A DNA stretch of 64,000 nt, from NCBI RefSeq assembly GCF_963676735.1, contig NZ_OY781464.1:529001-593000 (forward strand), in the 5' to 3' direction. This stretch comes from an uncultured Draconibacterium sp. (GTDB taxonomy: Bacteria > Bacteroidota > Bacteroidia > Bacteroidales > Prolixibacteraceae). Positions 46,133 through 53,388 of this stretch are shown here, piece after piece. The notes beneath the pieces were generated by a model, which searched no databases, was not told the DNA's origin, and was given only the letters and a program-made list of their open reading frames with translations. The translations under genes were made by a program, and so were the position numbers. Numbering within the stretch: position 1 is the first letter of the stretch; the number at the start of each line of letters is the position of its first letter.

Positions 46133-46963
46133 ATGAGACGAAATAAAACACAATATAAGAAATCCATTAACACATCAATTTTTACCCCAACATTAAAAAC
46201 CTTAGTTATACTTGTTGGATTATCCTTATTGACTTTACAGGCAGATGCAAAAAGATTTAAGAAACTCTTTAATGGGAAGACGCTTGAAGGCTGGACTGCC
46301 GCCAGAAGCCTAGGCGAAGGCGATTGGGGAAACTTTTCGGTAAATAGAAAAGAAAAAGCAATTCATGTGTATGCTGGTGAAACACATGGCTCCAGGCAAG
46401 AAACAGACTGTCTGAATACCATAACCGAGTTTAGCCATTATATCCTTAAGCTTGAATACAAGTGGCTCGAGAAACGATTTGATCCACGTGTTGACTGGGA
46501 CCGTGATGCTGGACTCCTTTTTCATGTTCATGGCGACCGTAAAAAGGTGTGGCCCTGGTGCATCGAAATGCAAATTGGAGAATCTCCAGCTGATAAAACT
46601 GAAAAACGACGTTTCCATACTGGCGATCTGTTTGTTCTGGGCGATCATATTCAGGTTAAAGCCCATCATACCGATGGCTGGTATGATCCTAATGGTGACA
46701 TAGCAGAACCTCGTGCTCTCAGAACCAAGCTTGGGGTTGAAAAACCCAAAGGCAAATGGAACAAAATGGAGATACATGTTCATGGATCAAAAAAGGCCAC
46801 ATTTATTTTAAATGGAGAAGTTGTTCTGGAGATTTTTGATTTTGTTCAAAAGGCTGATGATGGTTCAACTAGTCCATTAGAAATAGGCAGTATTGGTCTG
46901 CAAGCCGAATTTGCAGAATTGCTATATCGCAAAATTCGAATTAAGGAACTTCCATCGGAATAA
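46133..46963 (+). CDS. 3-keto-disaccharide hydrolase-type protein (DUF1080), secreted
   Basis: 276 residues. The ATG at 46133 gives a signal peptide with a longer basic start (MRRNKTQYKKS, hydrophobic LKTLVILVGLSLLTLQADA, cleavage near 36). The DUF1080 domain fills the rest: KLFNGKTLEGWTAARSLGEGDWGNFSV, ITEFSHYILKLEYKW, DAGLLFHVHGDRKKVWPWCIEMQIGE, and the closing IGLQAEFAELLYRKIRIKEL. It differs much from the DUF1080 protein 57 bases upstream, so the two are distinct enzymes and not a recent duplication. The family cleaves keto-glycosides; here it is inferred to work with the Tat-exported oxidoreductase in the periplasm. Confidence 0.82.
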   Translation: MRRNKTQYKKSINTSIFTPTLKTLVILVGLSLLTLQADAKRFKKLFNGKTLEGWTAARSLGEGDWGNFSVNRKEKAIHVYAGETHGSRQETDCLNTITEFSHYILKLEYKWLEKRFDPRVDWDRDAGLLFHVHGDRKKVWPWCIEMQIGESPADKTEKRRFHTGDLFVLGDHIQVKAHHTDGWYDPNGDIAEPRALRTKLGVEKPKGKWNKMEIHVHGSKKATFILNGEVVLEIFDFVQKADDGSTSPLEIGSIGLQAEFAELLYRKIRIKELPSE

Positions 46964-47012
46964 GGATATAAAATGTTTATACAATTTAGAATTAGGTAAT
47001 AAAAAAAAAGAA

Positions 47013-47990
47013 ATGAAAGATTTAAAAATTTGCATCCCTGTATTGCTGTTCCTTCTGTTAATAAACGTTTTTTCTATTGCGCAAGAGAACCGTTCTAAAG
47101 TTGGCATCAGACCTTATCCTCGCAACCACCAACATGAAATGACGGGAGGTGGTTTAGTTGCCCATTGGAAACCGGGCATTGGAAATTACGATGATGTGTT
47201 GAAAGCCGATGATTATACTGCGTTGCATATGGATGTAGTAAAAGGATACAATGGCGTTTTCAAAACCAAACAACGTTTTTTCGAGCATTATATCCATCAA
47301 CAAGGAGGCGATTGGGTAGATACGAATCCGAAAACAAATAAACTGATACAGATAATTCGAGACCATGAAGAGGACGGGAACGAAGTGAAGCATATTATTA
47401 TTTGCCGGGAAGGTTGGCTTTACGACAAGGAGAATGGAGATACAGGACCCATTGCCGGAGACCCAAGAATTCTGTATCAAAAAGATGTAAATGATACCCG
47501 AAAAGTATTTAAAGATGCCCATGCACTTGGATTAGTAAAGCATGATAATTACAAACTTATTCAAATGGTAGTTCATCCTGCTGTTTTTCTCGACGACCCT
47601 GAGGCAAGAGAAATCATTAGAACCATGGATGGTATCTGTATTGAATCACATCAGTTTAACCGCTACTGGCCTTTAGGAAACGAAATTTCAAATCCTGAAG
47701 AAATTGCCAGAGGAGCCAAATGGGTGCTTGAACAAGGCATGGATTATATCTTTTATTATGGACCTTACCAGTACAAAGACTGTGATACTTATACCGATTT
47801 TTTGGAAAGAGATTGGCTGAAGGCATTTTGGGACAGGGGCTTACCAAAGCATCATAAGAACATGTATTACTATTTGAATGCATTTCCGCACCATTGTGGT
47901 TCACAAAGGCCGGTTGGTCCAGAATCAGATCCGTACTCATACCTTGGGTTTGCCAAGTGGCTCATTCAGGAATTGGAAAATGGAAAGTAA
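47013..47990 (+). CDS. PUL-associated secreted protein of unrecognised family, copy 3 of 3
   Basis: 325 residues from the ATG at 47013, chosen because it gives a signal peptide (MKDLKICIPVLLFLLLINVFSIAQ); the open frame upstream runs into the preceding gene and is ignored. It has no lipobox, unlike copies 1 and 2. Conserved blocks with them: DWVDTNPKTNKLIQIIRD, GPIAGDPRILYQKDV, DNYKLIQMVV, TMDGICIESHQFN, YIFYYGPYQYKDC, MYYYLNAFPHHCG, RPVGPESDPYSYLG and KWLIQELE. Its N-terminal half is different again (VGIRPYPRNHQHEMTGGG). It lies between a DUF1080 gene and a GH43-like gene at the end of the operon. Function unknown. Confidence 0.75.
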   Translation: MKDLKICIPVLLFLLLINVFSIAQENRSKVGIRPYPRNHQHEMTGGGLVAHWKPGIGNYDDVLKADDYTALHMDVVKGYNGVFKTKQRFFEHYIHQQGGDWVDTNPKTNKLIQIIRDHEEDGNEVKHIIICREGWLYDKENGDTGPIAGDPRILYQKDVNDTRKVFKDAHALGLVKHDNYKLIQMVVHPAVFLDDPEAREIIRTMDGICIESHQFNRYWPLGNEISNPEEIARGAKWVLEQGMDYIFYYGPYQYKDCDTYTDFLERDWLKAFWDRGLPKHHKNMYYYLNAFPHHCGSQRPVGPESDPYSYLGFAKWLIQELENGK

Positions 47991-48047
47991 AATTCAAATA
48001 CATCGCAATTTCCATCTAATTTAACCTTTGATAATAATATTAATGAT

Positions 48048-49256
48048 ATGAAACGTAAAGACAATAAAACTATAATTTTTCTGCTTCTGGCAATAATGAT
48101 GATGCAACAATTGCTTGCTGAAAATCCAATTATTCGTCATGTGCGTACAGCCGATCCTTCAGCCCATATTTGGGACGATAAGGGAACGCTGTGGATATAT
48201 ACATCCGGAGATCCTAATGATAGTTGTTCCGATTATTCAACAATGGACGGATATCGTGCATTTTCAACCACCGACATGGTAAATTATACAGATCATGGTG
48301 TAATTCTTCATTCAAGTAATATATCGTGGGGAGTACCAGGTTATATGTTCGCACCTACTTTTGCGTATAAAAACGGCAAATATTATTGCATTTATCCGCA
48401 TGCCTATGAAAACTCCTATGCGAAGTTTAATTGTGGAATTGCCGTAAGCGATGTTCCTCAAGGCCCGTTTACCGATATTGGTATTCTTGAAGGAGTTACT
48501 GGAGAGTGGATTGATCCTTGTGTTTTTTCAGATACCGATGGAACTATGTATTTATATTGGGGAATACATCAACCAAAGGTTGCAAAATTGAAAGACAATA
48601 TGATGGAATTGGCAGAAGAACCAAGAGTTATCGAATATGGTTCAGATAATTTCTTTGAAGCCATATACATGCACAAAAAAGATGACATCTATTATTTCTC
48701 ATACAATACCGGGAAAGGTGGATATTATGCCATGGGCGATAATCCGTATGGTCCTTTCGATTATATAGGGGCAGTAAATCCAGCGCAGGAACAAGATCAT
48801 CATTCAATGATTGAGTTTAAAGGGCAATGGTACTTTTTTTATCATGTGCAGAATTATAATGGAGGAAATGGATGCATGAGAAATACTTGTGCCGAATATT
48901 TATTCTACAATACAGATGGCACACTTCAAGAGGTTTATCCTAGCTTAGAAGGTGTGGCTCAGGTTGATGCTCCTGTTGTTAGTTTTACCTCTCCAACATA
49001 TAACCAAAAATTTAAAGCTCCTGCTAATGTAATGGTAGATGTAAATGCAACCGATGATAAAGGTGTTTCAAAAGTTTTACTCTATTTAAATGGTCAACTC
49101 GTAGGTAAGAAAAGAAAAGCACCATATACTTGGGGTAAAGGCCATTCGCTTTTAAATGGAATAGCAACTGGTAATTATACATTAAAGGCTGTTGCTGTTG
49201 ATAAAGACGGGAAAATTGGAGAAAGATCTATAAGCTTTTCAAGCTATACAGATTAA
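48048..49256 (+). CDS. GH43-like beta-xylosidase/alpha-L-arabinofuranosidase with C-terminal Ig-like domain
   Basis: 402 residues, signal peptide ending QLLAEN near 25. Five-bladed propeller of GH43 type (about 28-300): catalytic-base Asp36 in RTADPSAHIWDD, PGYMFAPTFAYKNGKYYCIYP, the modulating Asp in GEWIDPCVF near 158, and the acid Glu in NFFEAIYMHKKDDIYYFSY near 205; QEQDHHSMIEFKGQWYFFYH follows. Residues about 308-400 form a bacterial Ig-like domain (VVSFTSPTYNQKFKAPANVMVDVNATDD, KVLLYLNGQLVG). It releases xylose or arabinose from side chains, or xylose from a backbone. Last gene of the PUL, before the integrated element. Confidence 0.88.
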   Translation: MKRKDNKTIIFLLLAIMMMQQLLAENPIIRHVRTADPSAHIWDDKGTLWIYTSGDPNDSCSDYSTMDGYRAFSTTDMVNYTDHGVILHSSNISWGVPGYMFAPTFAYKNGKYYCIYPHAYENSYAKFNCGIAVSDVPQGPFTDIGILEGVTGEWIDPCVFSDTDGTMYLYWGIHQPKVAKLKDNMMELAEEPRVIEYGSDNFFEAIYMHKKDDIYYFSYNTGKGGYYAMGDNPYGPFDYIGAVNPAQEQDHHSMIEFKGQWYFFYHVQNYNGGNGCMRNTCAEYLFYNTDGTLQEVYPSLEGVAQVDAPVVSFTSPTYNQKFKAPANVMVDVNATDDKGVSKVLLYLNGQLVGKKRKAPYTWGKGHSLLNGIATGNYTLKAVAVDKDGKIGERSISFSSYTD

Positions 49257-49866
49257 TCTAATTGTAATAGTTTTACAGTAAAACTTGTTTCGAATAAGGT
49301 TAAAGGTCCACCTCTCAATTATAAAAATAGAGCTACATTATCATCAATTAAATGATGTTCTAAATGTGATAGCAGAATTTGCTTTTCAGATTTACAAACT
49401 GCTTAGTTTAGAAGAAAGTTTAGATTGGAAAAGTAACATTCCAAAATAGTCTTAATTGTGGTCGTAATAGGGCTCAGCCATATTTAAGCCCCGTTTGTAA
49501 GGAGAAAAATCAGTTAGATACCGACACATAGTAACTCATATTTAGAGTAACAAATCTTTTCCGAAGGTGCTATCTGCGAAGGTGCGGTGGCACTATTCTT
49601 TCAGAACTTTGAGCTTGATTGATAAAAAGCAAATACCTTCTCTTATTGCTTCCCATATAAAGCAAATAGAGACTTTCTTCCCTTTAAGGTATTCTGTGTT
49701 TCCTAAAAGTAGATAATGGCTTATTTCTTAGTATGGTAAGTTATGTGCTTATGGCATTACACACGCTGAAAAATCTTAACAGAATATTAAGTATTTATAT
49801 TTTATTTATACTTAATGTAGAATAAAAATGCAACAAGCTGAAATATAGCTCATTGCATTTATTGTG
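49257..49866. other. Intergenic region between the PUL and the integrated element
   Basis: About 610 bases with no credible gene on either strand. A short hairpin GGGCT/AGCCC at 49470-49491 may help terminate PUL transcription. An AT-rich inverted repeat ATTAAGTAT (49786-49794) / ATACTTAAT (49808-49816) lies near the end. The displaced tRNA terminator (49827-49859) comes next, directly before the left att site. Confidence 0.6.
49827..49859 (-). terminator. Probable original terminator of tRNA-Leu, stranded outside the element
   Basis: On the minus strand AATGCAA (49859-49853) pairs with TTGCATT (49833-49827), with an inner AGCT/AGCT pairing, and is followed by a T-rich stretch (TTTTTATT). 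It lies 8 bases beyond the displaced tRNA 3' copy, where the terminator of the uninterrupted minus-strand tRNA-Leu gene would be expected. The element now separates it from the intact tRNA by about 8 kb. Confidence 0.55.
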
Positions 49867-49920
49867 TGTGCCCAGAACAAGACTCGAACTTGCACGGGAA
49901 AATTCTCCCACAAGGCCCTC
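49867..49920 (+). repeat. Left attachment site: displaced 3' half of tRNA-Leu
   Basis: Reads TGTGCCCAGAACAAGACTCG onward to AAGGCCCTC, matching 57801-57854 at 52 of 54 positions; the two differences are adjacent (TC versus CT in the variable arm). The similarity stops at the anticodon, where the sequence changes to GTAACAG. It has no tRNA 5' half and is not a functional tRNA gene. Confidence 0.92.
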
Positions 49921-49979
49921 GTAACAGTCTGTTATACAGGTGTTATGGCGTGTTGTGTTGGTTGGTCTATTTCTCATGA

Positions 49980-50032
49980 TGTTTCCATTTTTTAGCGGAT
50001 TTCATGGAAATGTTTCCACAATGTTTCCACAA
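49980..50032 (+). promoter_or_regulatory. TGTTTCCA direct repeats at left end (candidate integrase arm sites)
   Basis: TGTTTCCA occurs at 49980-49987, 50011-50018 and 50022-50029. The last two are part of a perfect 11-bp tandem TGTTTCCACAA (50011-50021, 50022-50032) that ends at the base before the integrase ATG (the A at 50033). A matching pair with the same 11-base spacing lies at the other end of the element (57702, 57713). Placement at both ends suggests integrase arm-type binding sites, and overlap with the start region suggests autoregulation. Confidence 0.5.
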
Positions 50033-51259
50033 ATGGTAATTAAATTTTATCTCACCCGACCTGAGGTTGAAAGTAAATTAAGGTTGGTTTGTATCTACAG
50101 TCGTAAACAACAATTGAAGTTTACAACGGAACATCTTGTACATCCTAAATATTGGGATGCTAAGAACCAGTGCGTAAAAAACTCCATGCTTGGGAGTGAT
50201 GAATTGAACCATCTTCTTGAATTAATGAAACTGGATGTTTTTAAATGCATTCGTGAACTTAAACTGGAAGGAATCAATGAATGGGCTGATATGAAAATCA
50301 GTCTTTTGAACTATCTCAAAACAGGGAGTAAGGACGGAGCTTCTCAGGCGCAATTTAAGAAGGATTTAAGCGCCTCTTTTATCTCAATGATTTATGAGTT
50401 TCTAGGTGCTAAATCGGCTGAATATAAGCCTGAAACTGCTCGTAAATACAAGGTGTTGGAAGCCGTAACTCTTGAGTTCGAAAAGTATCGGAGAAGTAAG
50501 ATCTTGCTCTCTGATATTTCATATCCATTACTTGAAGAATTCAGGCTTTACTTGTTAAATGTGCGTAAGAATCGGAATGATACTATCTACAAAATGCTTG
50601 CTGCTTTTAAATGTGTGATCAGGTGGTTGATTAAAAACAACTACACCGTTGATGCAAAAGCTTTGGAACTGCGCCAAACAGTAAAAGTGAAGCATGATAT
50701 CGTTACCCTTAATGAAAAAGAGCTTGCTAAAATCGCTAATACCAAATTAAAACCACATCAGGAGGCTATACGCGATTGTTTCTTGTTTCAGGTGTATACT
50801 GGTCAACGGTATTCAGATATGCAGCAATTGTCGCCTGATCAAATCAAAGGGAAAATATGGAGATTTCAATCCATTAAAACCGGAAAGGATATGCAGGTTC
50901 CTTTGATTGGTTGGAGTCAAATGGCGTTTGAGATAGGGAAGAGGTATAACTTTTCGCTCCCACAGTATGCTCAGCAGTATTTTAACCGCGAAATCACTAA
51001 GATTTGTCGTGTTGCTAAAATTACCGAACCAGTTTCGATCAATCGCTATCAGGGGAGCTCAACTATTCAAATCAGAAAGCCGAAATGTGAGCTGATTTCT
51101 TCACACACGGCCCGGCGAACCTGTGTTAGTTTATTACTTGAAAAAGGTGTGCCTCCAACTGTGGTTATGAAATTAACTGGGCACTCAAGCATCCAAACCA
51201 TGATGCGATATGAGCGTACATCAAATGAAGCTTTGTTTAATGCATTAGCTGGATTGTAA
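50033..51259 (+). CDS. Tyrosine recombinase / site-specific integrase of the tRNA-Leu element
   Basis: 408 residues from the ATG at 50033 (MVIKFYLTRPEVESKLRL), the usual start pattern of Bacteroidota integrases. The frame is open further upstream, but that part covers the att site and repeats. Order: N-terminal Arm-DNA-binding domain (about 1-85), SAM-like core-binding domain (about 105-210), catalytic domain (about 220-400). Catalytic residues seen: Arg in VYTGQRYSDM, HTARR (His-x-x-Arg), LTGHSS (His) and the Tyr nucleophile in MMRYER. It catalyses integration into and excision from tRNA-Leu. It is adjacent to the left att site, as usual for tRNA-targeting elements, and is followed by a strong terminator. 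No excisionase-like gene is evident. Confidence 0.92.
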   Translation: MVIKFYLTRPEVESKLRLVCIYSRKQQLKFTTEHLVHPKYWDAKNQCVKNSMLGSDELNHLLELMKLDVFKCIRELKLEGINEWADMKISLLNYLKTGSKDGASQAQFKKDLSASFISMIYEFLGAKSAEYKPETARKYKVLEAVTLEFEKYRRSKILLSDISYPLLEEFRLYLLNVRKNRNDTIYKMLAAFKCVIRWLIKNNYTVDAKALELRQTVKVKHDIVTLNEKELAKIANTKLKPHQEAIRDCFLFQVYTGQRYSDMQQLSPDQIKGKIWRFQSIKTGKDMQVPLIGWSQMAFEIGKRYNFSLPQYAQQYFNREITKICRVAKITEPVSINRYQGSSTIQIRKPKCELISSHTARRTCVSLLLEKGVPPTVVMKLTGHSSIQTMMRYERTSNEALFNALAGL

Positions 51260-51274
51260 CTGTTCTACACTAGG

Positions 51275-51303
51275 AGTCGTCCGATGCCGGGGCGACTTTT
51301 TTT
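51275..51303 (+). terminator. Rho-independent terminator after the integrase
   Basis: AGTCGTCC (51275-51282) pairs with GGGCGACT (51290-51297), eight pairs with one wobble, followed by seven T (51297-51303). It starts 15 bases after the integrase stop. Confidence 0.88.
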
Positions 51304-51399
51304 ACTTATGACGATATTTCTCCTTAAACCTATGCTGGTTAAGAGTATTAACTGGCAATGGGACACGCCTTAATAAATCCAGCGCCCACTGGTACATTT

Positions 51400-51843
51400 A
51401 TGCAATATCAACTATCTGAGATCGAAGTTAAGTACAATCCTGAAATCAAACCATCGGAGCGTATGAAGATTACAGGTTCCAAAGATGCGGAGAAAGCCTT
51501 TCGTCAGATATGGGAGCAACCATTACAGCACCGTGAAAGCTTTTACGTATTATTCCTGAACCGTGGGAATCGTGTATTGGGCTTCTTTCTCGTCTCGTTA
51601 GGCGGTATTTCCGGGACTGTAGTCGATCAGAAGCTTATATTCCAAACCGCTCTTAAAGTCAACGCATGCTCTGTTATCGCCTGTCACAACCACCCATCAG
51701 GGAATCTGGAACCGAGCCAGGCTGATATTAACATCACCCGAAAAATTAAGGAGTCCGGGGAGTTGTTGGATATTCCGTTACTCGACCATCTCATCATTTG
51801 TCAGGAGAACTATCGTTCGCTGGCTGATGACGGTTACCTTTAA
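51400..51843 (+). CDS. RadC-like JAB/MPN-domain protein
   Basis: 147 residues from the ATG at 51400 (MQYQLSEIEVKYN); an in-frame ATG at 51358 would add 14 residues of no recognisable domain. The metal-binding signature of RadC/JAMM proteins is complete: His96-Asn-His98-Pro-Ser-Gly followed by NLEPSQAD with Asp109. The N-terminal HTH/HhH part of chromosomal RadC is absent, as in the short RadC-like proteins common on mobile elements of Bacteroidota. JAMM proteins are usually metalloproteases or deubiquitinase-like; the role of the mobile forms is not established. Separated from the integrase by a terminator, so it needs its own promoter. Confidence 0.85.
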   Translation: MQYQLSEIEVKYNPEIKPSERMKITGSKDAEKAFRQIWEQPLQHRESFYVLFLNRGNRVLGFFLVSLGGISGTVVDQKLIFQTALKVNACSVIACHNHPSGNLEPSQADINITRKIKESGELLDIPLLDHLIICQENYRSLADDGYL

Positions 51844-51845
51844 TT

Positions 51846-51904
51846 GGTTCCCGGTTCCCCAAGCCTTATAATACAATATATTTAGGGTACAAGGAGCAGG
51901 GAAC
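51846..51904 (-). repeat. Hairpin repeat, copy 1 of 3 (inverted orientation)
   Basis: On the minus strand it reads GTTCCCTGCTCCTTGTACCC, a 24-base AT-rich loop, then GGGGAACCGGGAACC. Copies 2 (54434-54500) and 3 (56309-56367) have the same arms on the plus strand. It starts 3 bases after the RadC-like gene stop. Confidence 0.6.
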
Positions 51905-51909
51905 TTATA

Positions 51910-52053
51910 TTATTCGTCTGTCTTTGTGCCTGGGTTTACAACCTCTAATCTTCGTACAAATCTGATAGTCATATTATACATGTAGTTTAATAGAGGTTCG
52001 TCCAAAGCCCCAAATTTCAGCCTCATTTTGCTCCTAATATTGATGTTTTTCAT
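51910..52053 (-). CDS. Possible 47-residue protein
   Basis: An open frame from ATG (52053) to TAA (51910) encodes a small basic protein containing MRLKFGALDEPLLNYMYNM and IRFVRRLEVVNPG. No family is recognised and no promoter box was identified. It runs convergently to the RadC-like gene and would end at repeat copy 1. Size and basic character would fit a small DNA-binding accessory protein, but that is a guess and it may be a chance frame. Confidence 0.25.
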   Translation of the reverse strand: MKNINIRSKMRLKFGALDEPLLNYMYNMTIRFVRRLEVVNPGTKTDE

Positions 52054-52343
52054 GGGGAATTCCCGTATTAATTTTCAGAAATTTTGGATTTTTAAGTGAA
52101 ACCGGTCGTGTAATATGAATTGGGCCCGGTTGATTTAAAAGTGGGAAATCATATATTTTTCAGAGGGGATGGGGTACCCTCGCCTTTTTCATTCGTTTCT
52201 ATTCAAATTCGTTTAAAAAATTCACGTTTACATTTAACATTTCAATTTCTGTTGCTACCTTTAGCTTCGAATAAAAACCGATTGCGAATGAAATAAACCT
52301 TTTGTGGGAATAAAATATTATTGTGACTGCAATTGTCCGGTAC

Positions 52344-52642
52344 CAGAAAATCCGCCAGATTTAATGTATACACCGAGGAAAATAGCAGGACGGTTAACGT
52401 TTGGGCGTAACCGGCTTGTTGGTGTTATGGGCTTCTGGCGGAGCCTCTCTGGTTGACAAGTTTGGTTGCGCCTTCTTGTTTTAACGACATAAGCAAAACT
52501 TTAAAGTGTTTATACCGAGTTTTAAATATGCGTTGCTTACCCTGAATCAGGAAACCGCCAGTGTTTTTTATACACCCAGGGATAGCTTACGTTGAGGCGT
52601 GGGCTGTTCGTACTGATTAATTGGTAAGTTCAGCCTAACGCT
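52344..52642 (+). other. Structured non-coding region with two related copies (candidate ncRNA)
   Basis: Two imperfect copies share, in order, CCGCCAG, TATACACC, AGG, ATAGC, an AACGTT/TACGTT element and GGCGT: copy A from about 52344, copy B from about 52549. Copy A has a long hairpin: GGCGTAACC (52404-52412) pairs with GGTTGCGCC (52464-52472), with inner CTTGT/ACAAG and GGCTTC/GGAGCC pairings. Copy B pairs GCGTGGGCTG (about 52597) with CAGCCTAACGC (about 52632). No reading frame is conserved. It lies in an 850-bp stretch between the RadC-like gene and the miniprotein. Could be a regulatory RNA, a leader or a recombination site. Confidence 0.45.
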
Positions 52643-52694
52643 TCTAAAATAAACCCCTTCTGCATGGCTGACGGAAGATAAACTCAATTAAGTT

Positions 52695-52862
52695 ATGACT
52701 AAATCAATTAAAGTCGTGTTGATTATTATTGTAATTGTGGTTCTGGCATTTATTAAAATGGGCTTCCAAGCCGCGGAAGTTCATCCCGGGATTATCTGGG
52801 TTCTAATTTTAGTTGGTGGCGGTGCCGCTATTCGTGCAATTTGGAAATATGAGAAGGAGTAA
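52695..52862 (+). CDS. 55-residue two-TM membrane miniprotein
   Basis: ATG at 52695, TAA at 52860-52862. Two hydrophobic segments, VVLIIIVIVVLAFI (about 7-20) and IIWVLILVGGGAAI (about 33-46), are separated by MGFQAAEVHPG and end with a basic AIWKYEKE tail. No family recognised. Its stop overlaps the next start by one base (TAATG), so it is translationally coupled to the J-domain protein, which also carries a membrane anchor; the two probably act together. The stop/start overlap and the hydrophobic pattern are the evidence that it is a real gene. Confidence 0.65.
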   Translation: MTKSIKVVLIIIVIVVLAFIKMGFQAAEVHPGIIWVLILVGGGAAIRAIWKYEKE

Positions 52863-53344
52863 TGCAGGTTTTTAAAGACTTCTATCGCATCCTACAGGTT
52901 AAGCCTGATGCCTCTTTTAATGATATTAAGCAGGCTTTTGTCGCCACCAAGAGTTTATACCATCCTGATTCCAGTAGTTCCAAAATATCCAAGGCAGATA
53001 TGGTTGATGCTATTGTTGCCCACGGTATTCTTACCAGTATTTCGATGCGCCGACTCTATGATGTTGAATACAAGAAATATCTTAATTCTGGTTGCAGTGC
53101 CGATAATTTTTACATCAACACTGCAAGTTTGCACAATAAGATTATTGAGGTCAGGAAAAAAGCTCATTTTAAAATTATGGGGATTGTCTTACAAATTGCC
53201 GGTGATGAAACCAAGGGAATGACTACTGGTGCTTTTGCTGCTGCTAAAGATGAAATTCGTAGCGGCGTGAAAATGTATGTAGTCTGGTTGATTATCGTTG
53301 GCATTATTCTTCTTATCGCTTTGATAACTGGAGGAATCTCTTAA
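52862..53344 (+). CDS. J-domain (DnaJ-like) protein with C-terminal membrane anchor
   Basis: 160 residues. Residues about 6-70 form a J-domain: FYRILQVKPDASFNDIKQAFVATKSLYHPDSS has the helix II basic face and the His34-Pro35-Asp36 loop needed to stimulate Hsp70 ATPase; RRLYDVEYKKYL closes the domain. A linker (about 75-130) follows and then a single TM helix (YVVWLIIVGIILLIALITGG, about 138-157). It would recruit DnaK to the cytoplasmic face of a membrane complex. It is coupled by TAATG overlap to the membrane miniprotein and followed 44 bases later by the LRR lipoprotein. No DnaJ Gly/Phe or zinc region, so it is not a general DnaJ. Role in the element unknown. Confidence 0.75.
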   Translation: MQVFKDFYRILQVKPDASFNDIKQAFVATKSLYHPDSSSSKISKADMVDAIVAHGILTSISMRRLYDVEYKKYLNSGCSADNFYINTASLHNKIIEVRKKAHFKIMGIVLQIAGDETKGMTTGAFAAAKDEIRSGVKMYVVWLIIVGIILLIALITGGIS

Positions 53345-53357
53345 AGCATTTTTAACC

Positions 53358-53373
53358 AATCCCGCTTGGGATT
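53358..53373 (+). terminator. Small hairpin between J-domain and LRR genes (possible attenuator)
   Basis: AATCCC-GCTT-GGGATT, a perfect six-pair stem with a four-base loop, then TAATTC. Too short and without a T-run for a strong terminator; it may modulate expression of the LRR gene or be an mRNA processing element. Confidence 0.35.
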
Positions 53374-53388
53374 TAATTCAAATACATT

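Noticed and set aside
46893..47012. 40-residue upstream extension of the third unknown-family gene
   Set aside because: It overlaps the preceding DUF1080 gene in another frame and would bury the signal peptide that starts at 47013.
49867..49920. Second tRNA-Leu gene
   Set aside because: Only the 3' half is present; sequence beyond the anticodon is unrelated and no 5' acceptor arm follows.
49940..50032. N-terminal extension of the integrase frame (31 extra residues)
   Set aside because: This stretch holds the repeat motifs beside the att site, and its sequence does not resemble the start of other integrases. MVIKFYLTRPE at 50033 does.
52344..52642. Integron attC sites
   Set aside because: A GCCTAAC string and hairpins are present, but no properly placed GTTRRRY partner was found and there is no integron-type integrase in the window.
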